Notes under the pieces: generated by a model
Database searches by the model: none
Told to the model about the DNA's origin: nothing
What the model saw: only the letters and a program-made list of their open reading frames with translations
Translations under genes and position numbers: made by a program
DNA from: Aeropyrum sp.
GTDB lineage: Archaea > Thermoproteota > Thermoprotei_A > Sulfolobales > Acidilobaceae
Direction: 5' to 3'
NCBI GenBank assembly: GCA_015521685.1
Contig: WANT01000036.1
Coordinates: forward strand, 1-59,451
DNA: 59,451 nucleotides
Part shown: piece after piece, positions 8,835 through 18,171 of the stretch
Numbering within the stretch: position 1 is the stretch's first letter
Layout of the letters: each line of letters opens with the position of its first letter

Positions 8835-10208
8835 TTGGGAGTAATCGACATTCTATCAGCGATCGGCGACAGGTTTCCAGCTGTTAAGAAACCGGAGAGA
8901 AAGCCAACACTCTACAGGAGGCTCGCCTGGACGGGCGTCATCCTAGTACTCTACTTCGTGATGTCCAACATACCTCTCTACGGCATACCCCCCCAGAATA
9001 TAGGCGGGGAGATCAACCTGCAGAGGATCATATTCGCCAGCTCGGCTGGCACCCTCATGGAGCTGGGGATCGGGCCTATAGTGACCGCCAGCCTGATAAT
9101 CCAGGTCCTGGTAGGCGCTAAGATAATAAAGCTAGACCTCACAGACCCTGAGGGCAGGAAGAAGTTCACAAGCGCCCAGAAGGTCCTAGCCCTCAGCTTC
9201 GCAGCCCTCGAGGCCGTCGCATTCACCGTGGGAGGTAGGTACTGGGCTGGGACCAACATAGAGCCGACGCCATACGATTACGCCCTAGTGTCGGCGCAAC
9301 TATTCCTGGGAGCACTGCTGGTTATCTACTTCGACGAGGTCATGCAGAAGGGGTGGGGCATAGGGAGCGCCGTAAGCCTCTTCATCCTGGCTGGAGTTGC
9401 CCAGGGTGTCGTGTGGAGCCTCTTCGGCACCATACCTGGTGTTGCTGCAGCCTTCGGCCTCATACCAGCCCTCCTCACCGAGCCCGACCTCACGCTCCTC
9501 GCCAGGCCCAACGGGTTCCCCGACCTCACGGGCTTCTTCGCCACGATAGCTATGATTGTCATCCTGGTGTATTTCCAGGCCATGAGGGTGGAGATACCCA
9601 TAACCAGCGAGAGGTTCAAGGGTATACGGAGTAGGGTCCCCCTCCAGTTCATTTACGTGACCAACATACCGATACTCCTAGTCGGAATCCTTGTCTCAGA
9701 CCTAATTCTAATCCAGGGACTTCTCGCAGACTACCTTGGTGTGGAGAGCAGGGCTTACCAGATCTACTCGGATATTGTCTACTACCTCTCTCCTCCCAGA
9801 GGCGTTGTCCAGTCTATAACTGACCCCGTCAAGACTGCAATATTCATAGTATCCTGGACTGCAATGTCAATAGTGTTCGGCTATATGTGGGTCGAAATAG
9901 CAGGCCTTAACCCGAGGGACCAGGCAGAGAGGCTAGTCAAGGGAGGAATGTCCATACCAGGCATGAGGAGCGATCCAAGAGCTGTGGAAAGGATCCTGTC
10001 CAGGTACATATACCCCCTAACATTCCTCAGCAGCCTGATAGTGGCTGCGCTAGTGATATTCGCAGACTTGCTTGGAGCCTACGGTACAGGCACAGGCCTG
10101 CTGCTCGCGGTCGGCATCATAAACCAGTACTACGCCATGATAACCAGGGAGAGAGCACTAGAGACTTACCCACTGCTGAGGAGGATACTCGGGGAGGAGG
10201 TGACGTGA
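8835..10208 (+). CDS. secY: SecY/Sec61-alpha, protein-conducting channel
   Basis: A 457-residue protein with ten predicted membrane helices and the archaeal SecY pattern: RRLAWTGVILVLYFVMSNIPLYG (helix 1, then plug), LGIGPIVTASLIIQVLVG (helix 2), VMQKGWGIGSAVSLFI (helices 4-5), and the C-terminal GGMSIPGMRSDPRAVERILSRYI before the last two helices. It is the central subunit of the Sec translocon. The start is a TTG at 8835. adkA follows after 3 bases, a conserved crenarchaeal arrangement. Confidence 0.95.
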   Translation: MGVIDILSAIGDRFPAVKKPERKPTLYRRLAWTGVILVLYFVMSNIPLYGIPPQNIGGEINLQRIIFASSAGTLMELGIGPIVTASLIIQVLVGAKIIKLDLTDPEGRKKFTSAQKVLALSFAALEAVAFTVGGRYWAGTNIEPTPYDYALVSAQLFLGALLVIYFDEVMQKGWGIGSAVSLFILAGVAQGVVWSLFGTIPGVAAAFGLIPALLTEPDLTLLARPNGFPDLTGFFATIAMIVILVYFQAMRVEIPITSERFKGIRSRVPLQFIYVTNIPILLVGILVSDLILIQGLLADYLGVESRAYQIYSDIVYYLSPPRGVVQSITDPVKTAIFIVSWTAMSIVFGYMWVEIAGLNPRDQAERLVKGGMSIPGMRSDPRAVERILSRYIYPLTFLSSLIVAALVIFADLLGAYGTGTGLLLAVGIINQYYAMITRERALETYPLLRRILGEEVT

Positions 10209-10820
<612 letters not shown>

Positions 10821-10880
10821 TGTTTCCGAAAGTTTTCGGCCCCCCACTTACTTACATTTACTTATTATGGGGTGGGTTAA

Positions 10881-11309
10881 TTGGCTATAGAACTCCTGCC
10901 AGCGCTAACCGGGTTTACATCAGTGGTTGTAGCCAAGTACCTCTATAACAGGCTCTTGCCAAGCGAGGCCGTGCTCTGGGCTATGGAGTTCTCTAGAAGA
11001 TATAAGGCGCTCGAGAGGGAGGCGTCGAGGAGCAAGAGGGCTGCTAAGAAGCTCAAGGAGCTTAAGCCTGAGGCGAGCAGAGCTAGGAGCATACTCTTTA
11101 GAAGCGTGTTTCTCAAAGTCGGCATACTAATGCTCTCCTACACAGTCCTAGGTGTGCTAGCCCTCCTGGTAGCTCCCGCAGTCCCCTCCCCCTATTCCCT
11201 GCCCTTCATAACAGTGGATACTCCCTCGGGCCCTATGCTTCCCTCACTATACTCCCACTTCTTCATATTCATTTACGCTGCGCTCCTGTATAGGGATGAA
11301 ATGGTGTGA
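10881..11309 (+). CDS. DUF106 membrane protein (EMC3/TMCO1, Oxa1 superfamily)
   Basis: A 142-residue protein with an N-terminal helix, a long basic coiled-coil cytoplasmic segment (about 35-75, rich in Lys and Arg), and two C-terminal helices. This is the layout of archaeal DUF106 proteins, relatives of eukaryotic EMC3 and TMCO1 and bacterial YidC. They bind ribosomes and help insert membrane proteins. Its place behind secY and adkA is conserved in archaea and supports that role. TTG start at 10881; a weak AT-rich box lies in the 60-base gap before it. Confidence 0.85.
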   Translation: MAIELLPALTGFTSVVVAKYLYNRLLPSEAVLWAMEFSRRYKALEREASRSKRAAKKLKELKPEASRARSILFRSVFLKVGILMLSYTVLGVLALLVAPAVPSPYSLPFITVDTPSGPMLPSLYSHFFIFIYAALLYRDEMV

Positions 11310-11385
11310 GGACCTGCTTGCTATGCTAGAATCCTAAGCCTACAATACCCAATATCCTTACGTCGGCGGTAGCGGTGGCTCAGGT

Positions 11386-12714
11386 GTGGTCGACGGCCGT
11401 GGCGTCTTAGAGAGGCTTGTTTCCGGGATCGAAGCCTCACGTAGAAGGCTGGAGGAGTACATGACTAGAGGTAGGGAGGTCCTAGAGGCTACGTCGGGCC
11501 GTCAAGGGGTAGAGTCTCCAGAGAGTGTTTGTAGCAGGGCTAGAAGCCTCAACGCTGCCATAACATGTAGTGAGCCTGGTGGAAAGGCTCTAGCTGTTAA
11601 GGATATATTCCCCCTAAGTGACGCTCCTGCGGGCTTCGGCACAGGGAGACCCCTACTTTCGGGGCAGGAGCACCCCGTAATCTCCAAACTGAGGCGTTCA
11701 GGCTACGCCCAGGTAATCCGGGCTAACATGGATCTACTCAGCCTCAGCACTACAGGCTTTAACCCTGTTCTTGGCAACGTGCTAAACCCATACAACGAGA
11801 AATACACGGCGGGAGGCAGCTCTGGGGGGAGCGCTGCGCTGTCACGCTTGCACCCCAGAGTCCTAGGCCTGGGGAGCGATGCAGGAGGCTCCATCAGGAT
11901 TCCGGCTGCCTATACAGGAGTCTACGGCCTTAAGCTAGTTGAGACCAAGCCGCCCCTTCCCATCTCTCCATCAATGGAGGCTATCGGCCTGACCTCCTCA
12001 TCTCTGGGCCTACTCTACGACGCCTTGTCTAGTATTGAGGAGGCCTCGCCCTCCATAAGCCCATCCCTCCTGCTGGTTGGCCTGGCCGTAGAGGGTCTAG
12101 CAGAGATACCCATAACAATACCTTCTGACATGGAAGAAACCCTGTGTAAAGATGCTCTCAGCGGGGAGCCCTGCGAAATCTTCCATAGGGATATTTCGAG
12201 GGTGGCTGGATCAGGCTACTTCTCAGTCTCCGAGGCTCGACTAGGGGGCCTAGCTCTCCAATATGAGAGGCCCCGTGCAGCAGTTACTCTCCACGAGGCT
12301 GCCTACTCAATAAAAGCAATATGCAGGAGCGAGTGCATGGAGAGGCTGCCAGACGAGCTTAGAGGGATCCTAAAGCTCGGCTCCTCTATATCAGGAGAAG
12401 CCTACAGTCTTGCCAAGAGAACACTAGAGAAGTACTCTCTAGCAATAGAGGCTCTAGTTGGCAGCTCTATTCTAGCTACTCCTGTAATAGCTACTGAGGG
12501 CTGCATAACGGAGGAGAATGCAGCTAGATACGCTTACTCTAGGAAGATGATCGTTTTCACGAGCATAGCGAACGTGGCTGGGCTCTATAGCATAACCGTT
12601 CCAGTAGGATCCAAGACCCTAGATTGTGGGGCTCCCTCGAGCATACTATTATCATCATCAAGACTAGAAAACATCCTAGCCGCCGCAGTCCTGATCTCGT
12701 GGCTACACCAATAA
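11386..12714 (+). CDS. Amidase-signature family protein (GatA-like)
   Basis: A 442-residue amidase-signature enzyme. The Ser-cisSer-Lys triad is visible: Lys in ALAVKDIFPL near residue 69, the Gly-Ser-rich GGSSGGSAALS near 143, and nucleophile-region GSDAGGSIRIPAAYTGVYGLK near 160. Enzymes of this family hydrolyse amides; GatA releases ammonia from glutamine for tRNA amidation. No gatB or gatC is next to it, and it is somewhat short, so a stand-alone amidase is equally possible. It sits between DUF106 and eL34 in a cluster otherwise devoted to secretion and ribosomes. GTG start at 11386. Confidence 0.75.
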   Translation: MVDGRGVLERLVSGIEASRRRLEEYMTRGREVLEATSGRQGVESPESVCSRARSLNAAITCSEPGGKALAVKDIFPLSDAPAGFGTGRPLLSGQEHPVISKLRRSGYAQVIRANMDLLSLSTTGFNPVLGNVLNPYNEKYTAGGSSGGSAALSRLHPRVLGLGSDAGGSIRIPAAYTGVYGLKLVETKPPLPISPSMEAIGLTSSSLGLLYDALSSIEEASPSISPSLLLVGLAVEGLAEIPITIPSDMEETLCKDALSGEPCEIFHRDISRVAGSGYFSVSEARLGGLALQYERPRAAVTLHEAAYSIKAICRSECMERLPDELRGILKLGSSISGEAYSLAKRTLEKYSLAIEALVGSSILATPVIATEGCITEENAARYAYSRKMIVFTSIANVAGLYSITVPVGSKTLDCGAPSSILLSSSRLENILAAAVLISWLHQ

Positions 12715-12743
12715 TAGCCTCCAACAGACAATAGCCTCCTACC

Positions 12744-13034
12744 ATGGGTGGTCAGGGCTTGGTCAGGCCTGGCCTCAGGAGCAGGAGCCTTAGAAGAGTC
12801 TACAGGAGGACGCCTGGAGGCACGACAACTATACACTTCGAAAAGAGGAAGCCCAAGCAAGCAAGGTGCGCCCGCTGCGGAAGGCCTCTAGGAGGAGTGC
12901 CCAGGGGCAGGCCTAGAGAGCTGAGGAGGATGAGCAAGACTTCGAAAAGACCTCAGAGGCCGTACGGCGGGGTGCTTTGCAGCAGATGCCTCTCGGAGAT
13001 GATATTTCTGGCAATAGCAGGCCAGTCATCGTGA
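12744..13034 (+). CDS. rpl34e: Large-subunit ribosomal protein eL34
   Basis: A 96-residue basic protein with the eL34 pattern: [16 protein letters not shown] at the start, [14 protein letters not shown] (first Cys pair), then [12 protein letters not shown] (second Cys pair), which together bind one zinc. Part of the archaeal 50S subunit and also found in eukaryotes. Its 3' end overlaps the cytidylate kinase reading frame. Presence immediately before cmk and eL14 is a conserved crenarchaeal order. Confidence 0.93.
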   Translation: MGGQGLVRPGLRSRSLRRVYRRTPGGTTTIHFEKRKPKQARCARCGRPLGGVPRGRPRELRRMSKTSKRPQRPYGGVLCSRCLSEMIFLAIAGQSS

Positions 13035-13555
13035 TCTCAGGCCCCCCAGGGTCTGGGAAGTCTACATACGCGAGGAGGCTTGCTAGAGAGCTGCGCCTAG
13101 AATACTATAACACGGGCTCTATATTCAGGGCTATAGCTAAAGAGAGGGGAGTGACGCTGGCAGAGCTAAGCGCCCTGGCAGAGGAGGATCCCTCGATAGA
13201 CCTTGAGATAGATAGGCGGACCATAGATAGGGCTAGGCAGGGCGGGGTAGTCATTGATAGCCACCTAGCTGCCTGGCTCCTAAAAGACTATTCAGACTAC
13301 CTAGTGCTGGTTAAGGCCCCCGCGTGGGTAAGAATAGCCAGGATATCATCTAGAGACGGCATCCCGCTAAGAGAGGCACTAGTCGAGACCATGGTGAGAG
13401 AGTGGAGTCAGAGGCAGCGGTTCAGGTCGTACTATGGTATCGACATAACCGATACCAGCATCTTCCACCTCGTCGTAGATACCAGCAGGTTCGGAGTCGA
13501 GGAGACGTACAGTATTATACTAGAGGGTGCTCGAAGACTAGGCCTTCAAGCTTAA
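12977..13555 (+). CDS. cmk: Cytidylate kinase, archaeal type
   Basis: A P-loop kinase with [20 protein letters not shown] at the N-terminus and [16 protein letters not shown], then DSHLAAWLL, the archaeal CMK layout. Converts CMP and dCMP to diphosphates with ATP. The start is uncertain. The longest frame begins with TTG at 12977, an ATG lies at 12986, and a GTG at 13031 overlaps the eL34 TGA as GTGA. The GTG would cut into the first beta strand (MISGPPG), so one of the upstream starts, overlapping eL34, may be real. Confidence 0.88.
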   Translation: MQQMPLGDDISGNSRPVIVISGPPGSGKSTYARRLARELRLEYYNTGSIFRAIAKERGVTLAELSALAEEDPSIDLEIDRRTIDRARQGGVVIDSHLAAWLLKDYSDYLVLVKAPAWVRIARISSRDGIPLREALVETMVREWSQRQRFRSYYGIDITDTSIFHLVVDTSRFGVEETYSIILEGARRLGLQA

Positions 13556-13603
13556 ACTCTTAATACCCCCGCTATAGACCAAGCCCTTGGGTGGGTGGAA
13601 GGC

Positions 13604-13906
13604 ATGGCTAGGGTAATAGAAGTAGGCAGGCTGTGTGTAAAGACTAGGGGGAGGGAGGCCGGCAGGAAATGCGTCATCGTTGACATCATTGATGAAAACT
13701 TTGTCTTGATAACGGGGCCGAAGAGCCTTACAGGCGTGCGGAGGAGGAGAACCAACATTAACCATATTGAAGTCCTAGACAAGAAGGTGGAGATCAGCAA
13801 AGGAGCCTCTGACGAGGAGGTCCTGAAAGCTATAGAAGATGCTGGCCTAGCAGACTTCATGAGAGAGCCTGTGAGGCTAGAGAAGATAACTCCCTTCACC
13901 CTATAA
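13604..13906 (+). CDS. rpl14e: Large-subunit ribosomal protein eL14
   Basis: A roughly 100-residue protein with MARVIEVGRLCVKTRGREAG and KCVIVDIIDENFVLITGP, the KOW-like beta domain of eL14, followed by RRRRTNINHIEVLDKKVEI. It is a 50S ribosomal protein. I choose ATG 13604 because homologues start at this point; an in-frame GTG at 13595 adds three residues. A purine-rich GGGTGG sits just ahead. Cbf5 often follows in other crenarchaea but here lies about 7.5 kb upstream. Confidence 0.92.
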   Translation: MARVIEVGRLCVKTRGREAGRKCVIVDIIDENFVLITGPKSLTGVRRRRTNINHIEVLDKKVEISKGASDEEVLKAIEDAGLADFMREPVRLEKITPFTL

Positions 13907-13918
13907 CACGGGGTTTTG

Positions 13919-14098
13919 TCAATAGAGTATGAGCATAGAACACTCTCTGTCCAAATCCCTGCATTTCTCTATCATCTTCTCCAGATCTTCAAGGCCCACC
14001 ACATAGACCAAGCTCTCCTCAGTACAGCCAGCAGGGCTTTCTCTAGCGTGTCTAAGCTCCACGCGCCGGCTGAACGGGGGCCATCCTCCCGCCGCCAC
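13919..14098 (-). CDS. Small hypothetical protein, 59 residues
   Basis: A minus-strand frame with GTG start at 14098 and TGA at 13921-13919. It is supported by GGGAGG 7 bases ahead of the GTG and by a TATA box GCTTTTAAAC at 14136-14145 at the right distance (transcript start near 14113). The C-terminal half is protein-like: VYVVGLEDLEKMIEKCRDLD, a strand followed by an amphipathic helix. There are three Cys. I do not recognise the family. It fills an otherwise empty 320-base gap between eL14 and the DUF2192 gene. The plus-strand frame over the same bases is rich in His, Ser and Pro and looks like a shadow. Confidence 0.5.
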   Translation of the reverse strand: MAAGGWPPFSRRVELRHARESPAGCTEESLVYVVGLEDLEKMIEKCRDLDRECSMLILY

Positions 14099-14135
14099 AG
14101 CTCTGCCTCCCAGCTACCACTTCCCCATAATTTGT

Positions 14136-14145
14136 GTTTAAAAGC
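14136..14145 (-). promoter_or_regulatory. TATA box for the 59-residue gene
   Basis: Minus-strand GCTTTTAAAC, a near-consensus archaeal TATA box, centred about 43 bases before the GTG at 14098. It predicts a leader of roughly 15 bases that includes the GGGAGG ribosome site. Confidence 0.5.
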
Positions 14146-14228
14146 ACCTCCACCCTACCCGTGGATTAAAGGTGGCGAGAGAATAGCTGATAGCGTGCCA
14201 GCTAAGAGTTGGTGGTGTTATATCCGGT

Positions 14229-15035
14229 GTGGTGTCTGGAATGAGGAGGAATAGCGGAGTCAGCATTAAACGTAGAATATCCATACTTATGGATGTATGG
14301 GAGAGAATACTTAAGGAGTGGGATTCCGATGGCAAGCTCAGCAGAGAGAAGGTCATACAGCTTCTCAAAGAAGCCTACAGCAGGGAGAGGATAAAGCCGT
14401 TGAAGGGTGCTGCAAACCCGCCTGACTTGTATGAAAAGGAGCTTGCGAGCCTATACGTTGTAGGCAAATATGGGATGGGGCTCGATGCAGAGTATCCAGA
14501 GCTCTTTGACACCATATTCCACAGCGAAGTCAGGTTCGAGGAAGCAATAAAGACCTTATTGACAGAGGACCCCAAAACCGCTAGAATGAAAGTACAGACC
14601 TTACTAGGGGGTAGTGTAGATGAGAATACTATTGCCAGGATGCTAAGGCTCAAGCTAGCAGAAATATACTTCGGCTTCGCCGACAAAGACTCACTTAAAA
14701 TACTGCTCAAAAGGCTATCCGAGGCTTTCCCCGAGTTCGAGCAGCTAGCCTCAAAATACGCCAGATTCTATATCGCATTCAGCATAGCCAACGAGATACA
14801 GAAGGGGGAGGTAAGGGATAGGCTAACCAAAGAAGCAACCAAACAAGCACTAGCACTGGAGTTCTCTTGGCTGGGGAGGAAGGTGCTTCCGGACGACAGC
14901 TATATAAGGGTTATTGCAGAGGATGTGTTCAACCTCAACAGCAGGCTACTAGACTCGATACTCCCTAAATCTAGGGGGAGACGGGGAGATAGGGCCGGGC
15001 GCAAACGGTCCAAGGAAGAGCGGGCGGTGAGCTAA
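14229..15035 (+). CDS. DUF2192-like crenarchaeal protein
   Basis: A 268-residue, almost entirely helical, charged protein. The opening RRISILMDVWERIL followed by a long helical region resembles DUF2192, a family I know only from crenarchaea and without assigned function. The C-terminus is a basic tail (RGRRGDRAGRKRSKEER) that could contact nucleic acid. Start: GTG at 14229 or ATG at 14238, nine bases later. It is transcribed divergently from the 59-residue gene. Possible roles in RNA or chromatin binding are speculation based on the tail. Confidence 0.6.
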   Translation: MVSGMRRNSGVSIKRRISILMDVWERILKEWDSDGKLSREKVIQLLKEAYSRERIKPLKGAANPPDLYEKELASLYVVGKYGMGLDAEYPELFDTIFHSEVRFEEAIKTLLTEDPKTARMKVQTLLGGSVDENTIARMLRLKLAEIYFGFADKDSLKILLKRLSEAFPEFEQLASKYARFYIAFSIANEIQKGEVRDRLTKEATKQALALEFSWLGRKVLPDDSYIRVIAEDVFNLNSRLLDSILPKSRGRRGDRAGRKRSKEERAVS

Positions 15036-15249
15036 TAGCATGGGTAGATTGCTCGAATCCAATTCACCGTTATTCAACACTATCCAAATTCTTAGATATA
15101 TGCATATGCACTCCCATCCTCCCCTATTTGTCTAAGCCTTAATACTGGCTAGAGAAATACCTGTACTCTTGAGCGAGGTCCTGGGATCCCTGTGATCTTT
15201 AGCTTGCGCTTCAAGCGAGGCTCTCTTTATAAGGTCCTCGAAGGAGGGC
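15036..15249. other. Gap between convergent genes, no gene seen
   Basis: About 214 bases between the convergent DUF2192 and HTH-CBS genes. It is relatively AT-rich in its first half (ATATATGCATATGC near 15095-15108). I found no convincing ORF, tRNA or C/D box pair; a 31-codon ATG frame at 15040 is not supported. Confidence 0.5.
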
Positions 15250-16155
15250 TTACTTGAAGGCTATAAGAGCTTTGAGTATGTCTGTCCTAGTTATTATTCC
15301 AACAGGCTTGCCTCCATAATCTATCACAACTAGCCTCCCAACGCCGTTGAACTCCATATACCTCATAGCTTCATACAGGCTCTCGTCTTCATTTATAGTG
15401 AAGACCGTCTTTCTCATGTAGTTCTCTATCGGGGCTTCGAGGTTCTCACCCCGCGCTATCAGCATTGAAATGTCTGTTGTTGTTATGAAGCCTATGATGC
15501 TATTCTTGTCATCGACTATAGGCGCCCCTCTTATTCCATGGTTGTAGAGGAATCTGGCAACATCTCTAACACTCATATCGTGCTTAACTGTGAGCAGCTT
15601 CCTAGATATAAGGTTGCCTACCTTAATATCTGGTATTACAGTCATCTTGTTTATTCTGATCATCAGTTGTCTGGCTTCTCTGCTAACCTTCTCTATGACC
15701 CCCTCGAGTGCAAACTTCCTTGTAGGGACGCTCTCAACCCTTACACTGTCACCCTTCTCAATGGGAGTTATGTTGCCCGACACAGTGACTACGGCCTTCA
15801 TGGACTCGGAGCCGAAGATTCCGATAATCTCCATATCCAGCGCTGCATACCTGTACTGGTTTCTCTCCTTCTCGATGATCACTTGGCCATAAGTAACTTG
15901 GCCCATGACTGGTGTCTGGAACCCTATTACCTCGTAGGCCTTTAGCGTAGGCATGTATCCGCCCGCGGGGCCCGTACGGCTCTCTACCAGGCCTAGGCTC
16001 TTTAACCACATTATAACGTTCCTAATCGTCCCCTCATCCTTCCCCAGGACCTCGGCGACCTCCTTACTCTTAATCATCCTCTTGTTCTGCTCGTAGAGCC
16101 TGACGAGAGTCTCCAGGACCTCTCGCTGGAGGCTCGTCAGCACCTTCAATACCAT
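15250..16155 (-). CDS. HTH transcriptional regulator with paired CBS domains
   Basis: A 301-residue protein. Residues about 1-75 form a winged helix-turn-helix (VRLYEQNKRMIKSKEVAEVL, then DEGTIRNVIMWLKSLGLV). A middle beta-rich region (about 80-170) follows, and the C-terminal half holds two CBS motifs: VRDVARFLYNHGIRGAPIVD...GFITTTDI and LYEAMRYMEFNGVGRLVVID...GIITRTDIL. CBS pairs usually bind adenine nucleotides, so this is probably a nucleotide-sensing DNA-binding regulator. Such HTH-CBS proteins are common in crenarchaea. A TATA-like AGTTTTATAACTT lies about 30 bases before the start on the minus strand. Target genes unknown. Confidence 0.85.
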   Translation of the reverse strand: MVLKVLTSLQREVLETLVRLYEQNKRMIKSKEVAEVLGKDEGTIRNVIMWLKSLGLVESRTGPAGGYMPTLKAYEVIGFQTPVMGQVTYGQVIIEKERNQYRYAALDMEIIGIFGSESMKAVVTVSGNITPIEKGDSVRVESVPTRKFALEGVIEKVSREARQLMIRINKMTVIPDIKVGNLISRKLLTVKHDMSVRDVARFLYNHGIRGAPIVDDKNSIIGFITTTDISMLIARGENLEAPIENYMRKTVFTINEDESLYEAMRYMEFNGVGRLVVIDYGGKPVGIITRTDILKALIAFK

Positions 16156-16346
16156 ACCCTTTCCTCAATTCTGGTATATTTTCAAGTTATAAAACTTTAT
16201 CTAGTAAATAGAAAACGATATTAGAATCCCACACGACTCCCACAAATCTCAATCAGAAACGTGGCAGCTCAGTTGGTGTAAACGCGAGTAGAATAATAGT
16301 AGTCCTTAGGTTGCGGGAAAACATGTATAACCGGTTAAAACTTCAT

Positions 16347-16520
16347 TCATGCGTAGATTTTGAGAACCTTCCCCACATAGGGCCTGACGTCGGGCTTCTC
16401 CTTCAAGTACCTCTCCAAAGCTCTCCTTATTATTTCACTCTTAGTAGTATTCTTCTTCCTGGCATACTCCTCCAACAGCTCCAGCAGGTCTTCCTCTATT
16501 TTGAAGCTGACAACCCTCAT
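16347..16520 (-). CDS. Ribbon-helix-helix (CopG-like) protein
   Basis: I choose the ATG at 16520, which gives a 57-residue protein starting MRVVSFKIEEDLLELLEEYA, an exact RHH layout: a beta strand, helix 1, then KKNTTKSEIIRRALERYLKE as helix 2. Upstream codons to 16583 do not look conserved. RHH proteins bind DNA as dimers; many are antitoxins or plasmid-type repressors. No toxin gene lies beside it, so a stand-alone regulator is likely. It is divergent from a second RHH protein 150 bases away. Confidence 0.75.
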   Translation of the reverse strand: MRVVSFKIEEDLLELLEEYARKKNTTKSEIIRRALERYLKEKPDVRPYVGKVLKIYA

Positions 16521-16672
16521 TGTATACTCGCACCATTCACTAAGAGTGTATTTTTCTAGGGATGAAAAGACATTCGGTGACACTATTTCAAGAGTCTTCT
16601 ATGGAGAAAAATACATGAAGCGATTGATTTAAATACTAGGAATCCAGTATTTCTCTTTATGGGGAAAGACAT

Positions 16673-17026
16673 TTGCCAACCGTACACCTGTCACTACCGG
16701 AAGCCGTATACAGCGATCTAAAGAAGAGGGCCTCTGAGCTAGGGATACAGGTAACCGACCTTATCAAACTCTACATAAGAATGGGGTTAGAGAAGGGATT
16801 CATTTCATCACAAAGCGAGGAGTCGACCCAGGCCCTAATGGCATTGAGTAAGAAACTCGATAAGCTGGAGAAGGATGTGAGAGTCAAAACCACAATACTA
16901 GAGGGTAAATACAGGCATCTAGAGGAGGCCATGAACTATATTATAGAGAGGCTTGAGATGCTCGAGGAGACAGTCATGGCCGCAAAGGCTTACTCTACCC
17001 TTAAAGCTGGAGGTTTAGAGGAATAG
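16673..17026 (+). CDS. RHH-like DNA-binding protein with coiled-coil tail
   Basis: A 117-residue protein beginning PTVHLSLPEAVYSDLKKRA, a ribbon-helix-helix start, then ELGIQVTDLIKLYIRMGLEKG as the second helix. Residues about 58-100 form a heptad-like coiled coil (LSKKLDKLEKDV...LEEAMNYIIERLEMLEE). Starts with TTG, with a GATTTAAATAC TATA box about 45 bases ahead. Likely a DNA-binding regulator whose tail multimerises. It faces the DUF1152 gene tail to tail. Confidence 0.7.
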   Translation: MPTVHLSLPEAVYSDLKKRASELGIQVTDLIKLYIRMGLEKGFISSQSEESTQALMALSKKLDKLEKDVRVKTTILEGKYRHLEEAMNYIIERLEMLEETVMAAKAYSTLKAGGLEE

Positions 17027-17077
17027 TTCATAGAAAAATAACCCGGGTTTTGCCCTCCACAACGGTATTAACCTATT

Positions 17078-18103
17078 CTAGCAAAGGGGGGCACAACCAC
17101 CATCCAATAATCTCTTCTTACCGGCTCTCCTAACATCTATTGGAGACTCTCCAGGACTAGCGTTTAGGTCCATTTCCAAATCTAGCTCCGTATAGATGCA
17201 CCTCCTGTTAAGCACCATAGACGCCTCATACACGCTCCTACTGCCTCTCGCCAGATTCGGGAGGCCGCTTGACCTGCTGAGAACCGTCGGGTCTATTATG
17301 GTGGTTGTGGACTGGAGTATGTCAAGGAAAATCTTCCTAGTACCACCTCTTATCCAAATCTCACCGTATCTCCCGTTGAAGGCCCATATTGGCGCCTTAG
17401 AGGCCTCACTAACGAATACCCTCTCGACTCGACTCAAGAACTGTAAATCACCTCTAGTAATGCTAGCGATCTCTATGATTCCTCCCTCATGGGCCAGCTC
17501 TGAAAGCCTTTTGACTACGTAGTCTCTGCTAAGCTCTCCATCAACTCCATATCCATGTATGGCTAGCAGCTTGGTTTCTACGCCGGAATCTAGCAAGCCG
17601 GCTAGGCTTATTGCATCTGCTAGGGGGCTCCACAACTCCTCTTCACACCCATAGGCTACTGCATCTCCCCCCGAATCTACCGCTATAACAGCTTCTACTC
17701 CTAGCAATTCCTTCGCCGTGTTAAGCGCCACGACCAGCCCTTCACTACCCAGGTCTAGGCCAAGAGCTATGCTCTCCTCTCCTAACACCTTGGCTAGCCT
17801 CACTACTTGGGGAATATACCTCCTGCCACCTCTCTCAGCGTACTCGTAGCCTCTAACTAAGGCGATAGTGTCCCCTAAATGCTGGGCTCCAATGATGGCC
17901 CTAGTGGGTGTGGGCCCAGGGGTTGGATCTACGACGAGCCTTTCCCATACAACGCTCGCTGCTATGGGCTCGGCTCCAATCCTCTTCAGCTTTAAGTATA
18001 GGTGTATAGTACCTAGGGCGTCTCCGCCACCACCAGCTCCGAAGACTAGTACTTTTTTGTCTTTGAGATCTTCTAGTGTCCCGATCGCCAAGGACTTTGA
18101 CAC
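17078..18103 (-). CDS. DUF1152 family protein
   Basis: A 341-residue protein whose N-terminus, KVLVFGAGGGGDALGTIHLYLKLKR, is the Gly-rich loop typical of the archaeal and bacterial DUF1152 family. Later conserved parts are GLDLGSEGLVVALNTA, AVDSGGDAVAYG and IHGYGVDGELS. The fold looks Rossmann-like, and nucleotide or sugar binding is plausible, but no reaction is established to my knowledge. A TATA-like AAATTATAGAGG lies upstream on the minus strand. Confidence 0.75.
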   Translation of the reverse strand: MSKSLAIGTLEDLKDKKVLVFGAGGGGDALGTIHLYLKLKRIGAEPIAASVVWERLVVDPTPGPTPTRAIIGAQHLGDTIALVRGYEYAERGGRRYIPQVVRLAKVLGEESIALGLDLGSEGLVVALNTAKELLGVEAVIAVDSGGDAVAYGCEEELWSPLADAISLAGLLDSGVETKLLAIHGYGVDGELSRDYVVKRLSELAHEGGIIEIASITRGDLQFLSRVERVFVSEASKAPIWAFNGRYGEIWIRGGTRKIFLDILQSTTTIIDPTVLSRSSGLPNLARGSRSVYEASMVLNRRCIYTELDLEMDLNASPGESPIDVRRAGKKRLLDGGCAPLC

Positions 18104-18171
18104 CTATCGTGTATATCCCATATCTTTCCTCTATAATTTTAATACACTTAGAATATAGTTGATAGTTTCAA

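Noticed and set aside
13916-14254. Plus-strand frame of 112 codons between eL14 and DUF2192.
   Set aside because: Composition (His, Ser, Pro, Leu) is that of an antisense shadow, and the minus strand has TATA box, ribosome site and a better protein.
16262-16320. GGCAGCTCAGTTGGTGTAAACGC looks like a tRNA D arm.
   Set aside because: No matching acceptor stem, anticodon stem or T arm with TTCGAA/TTCAAA follows at the proper distance, on either strand.
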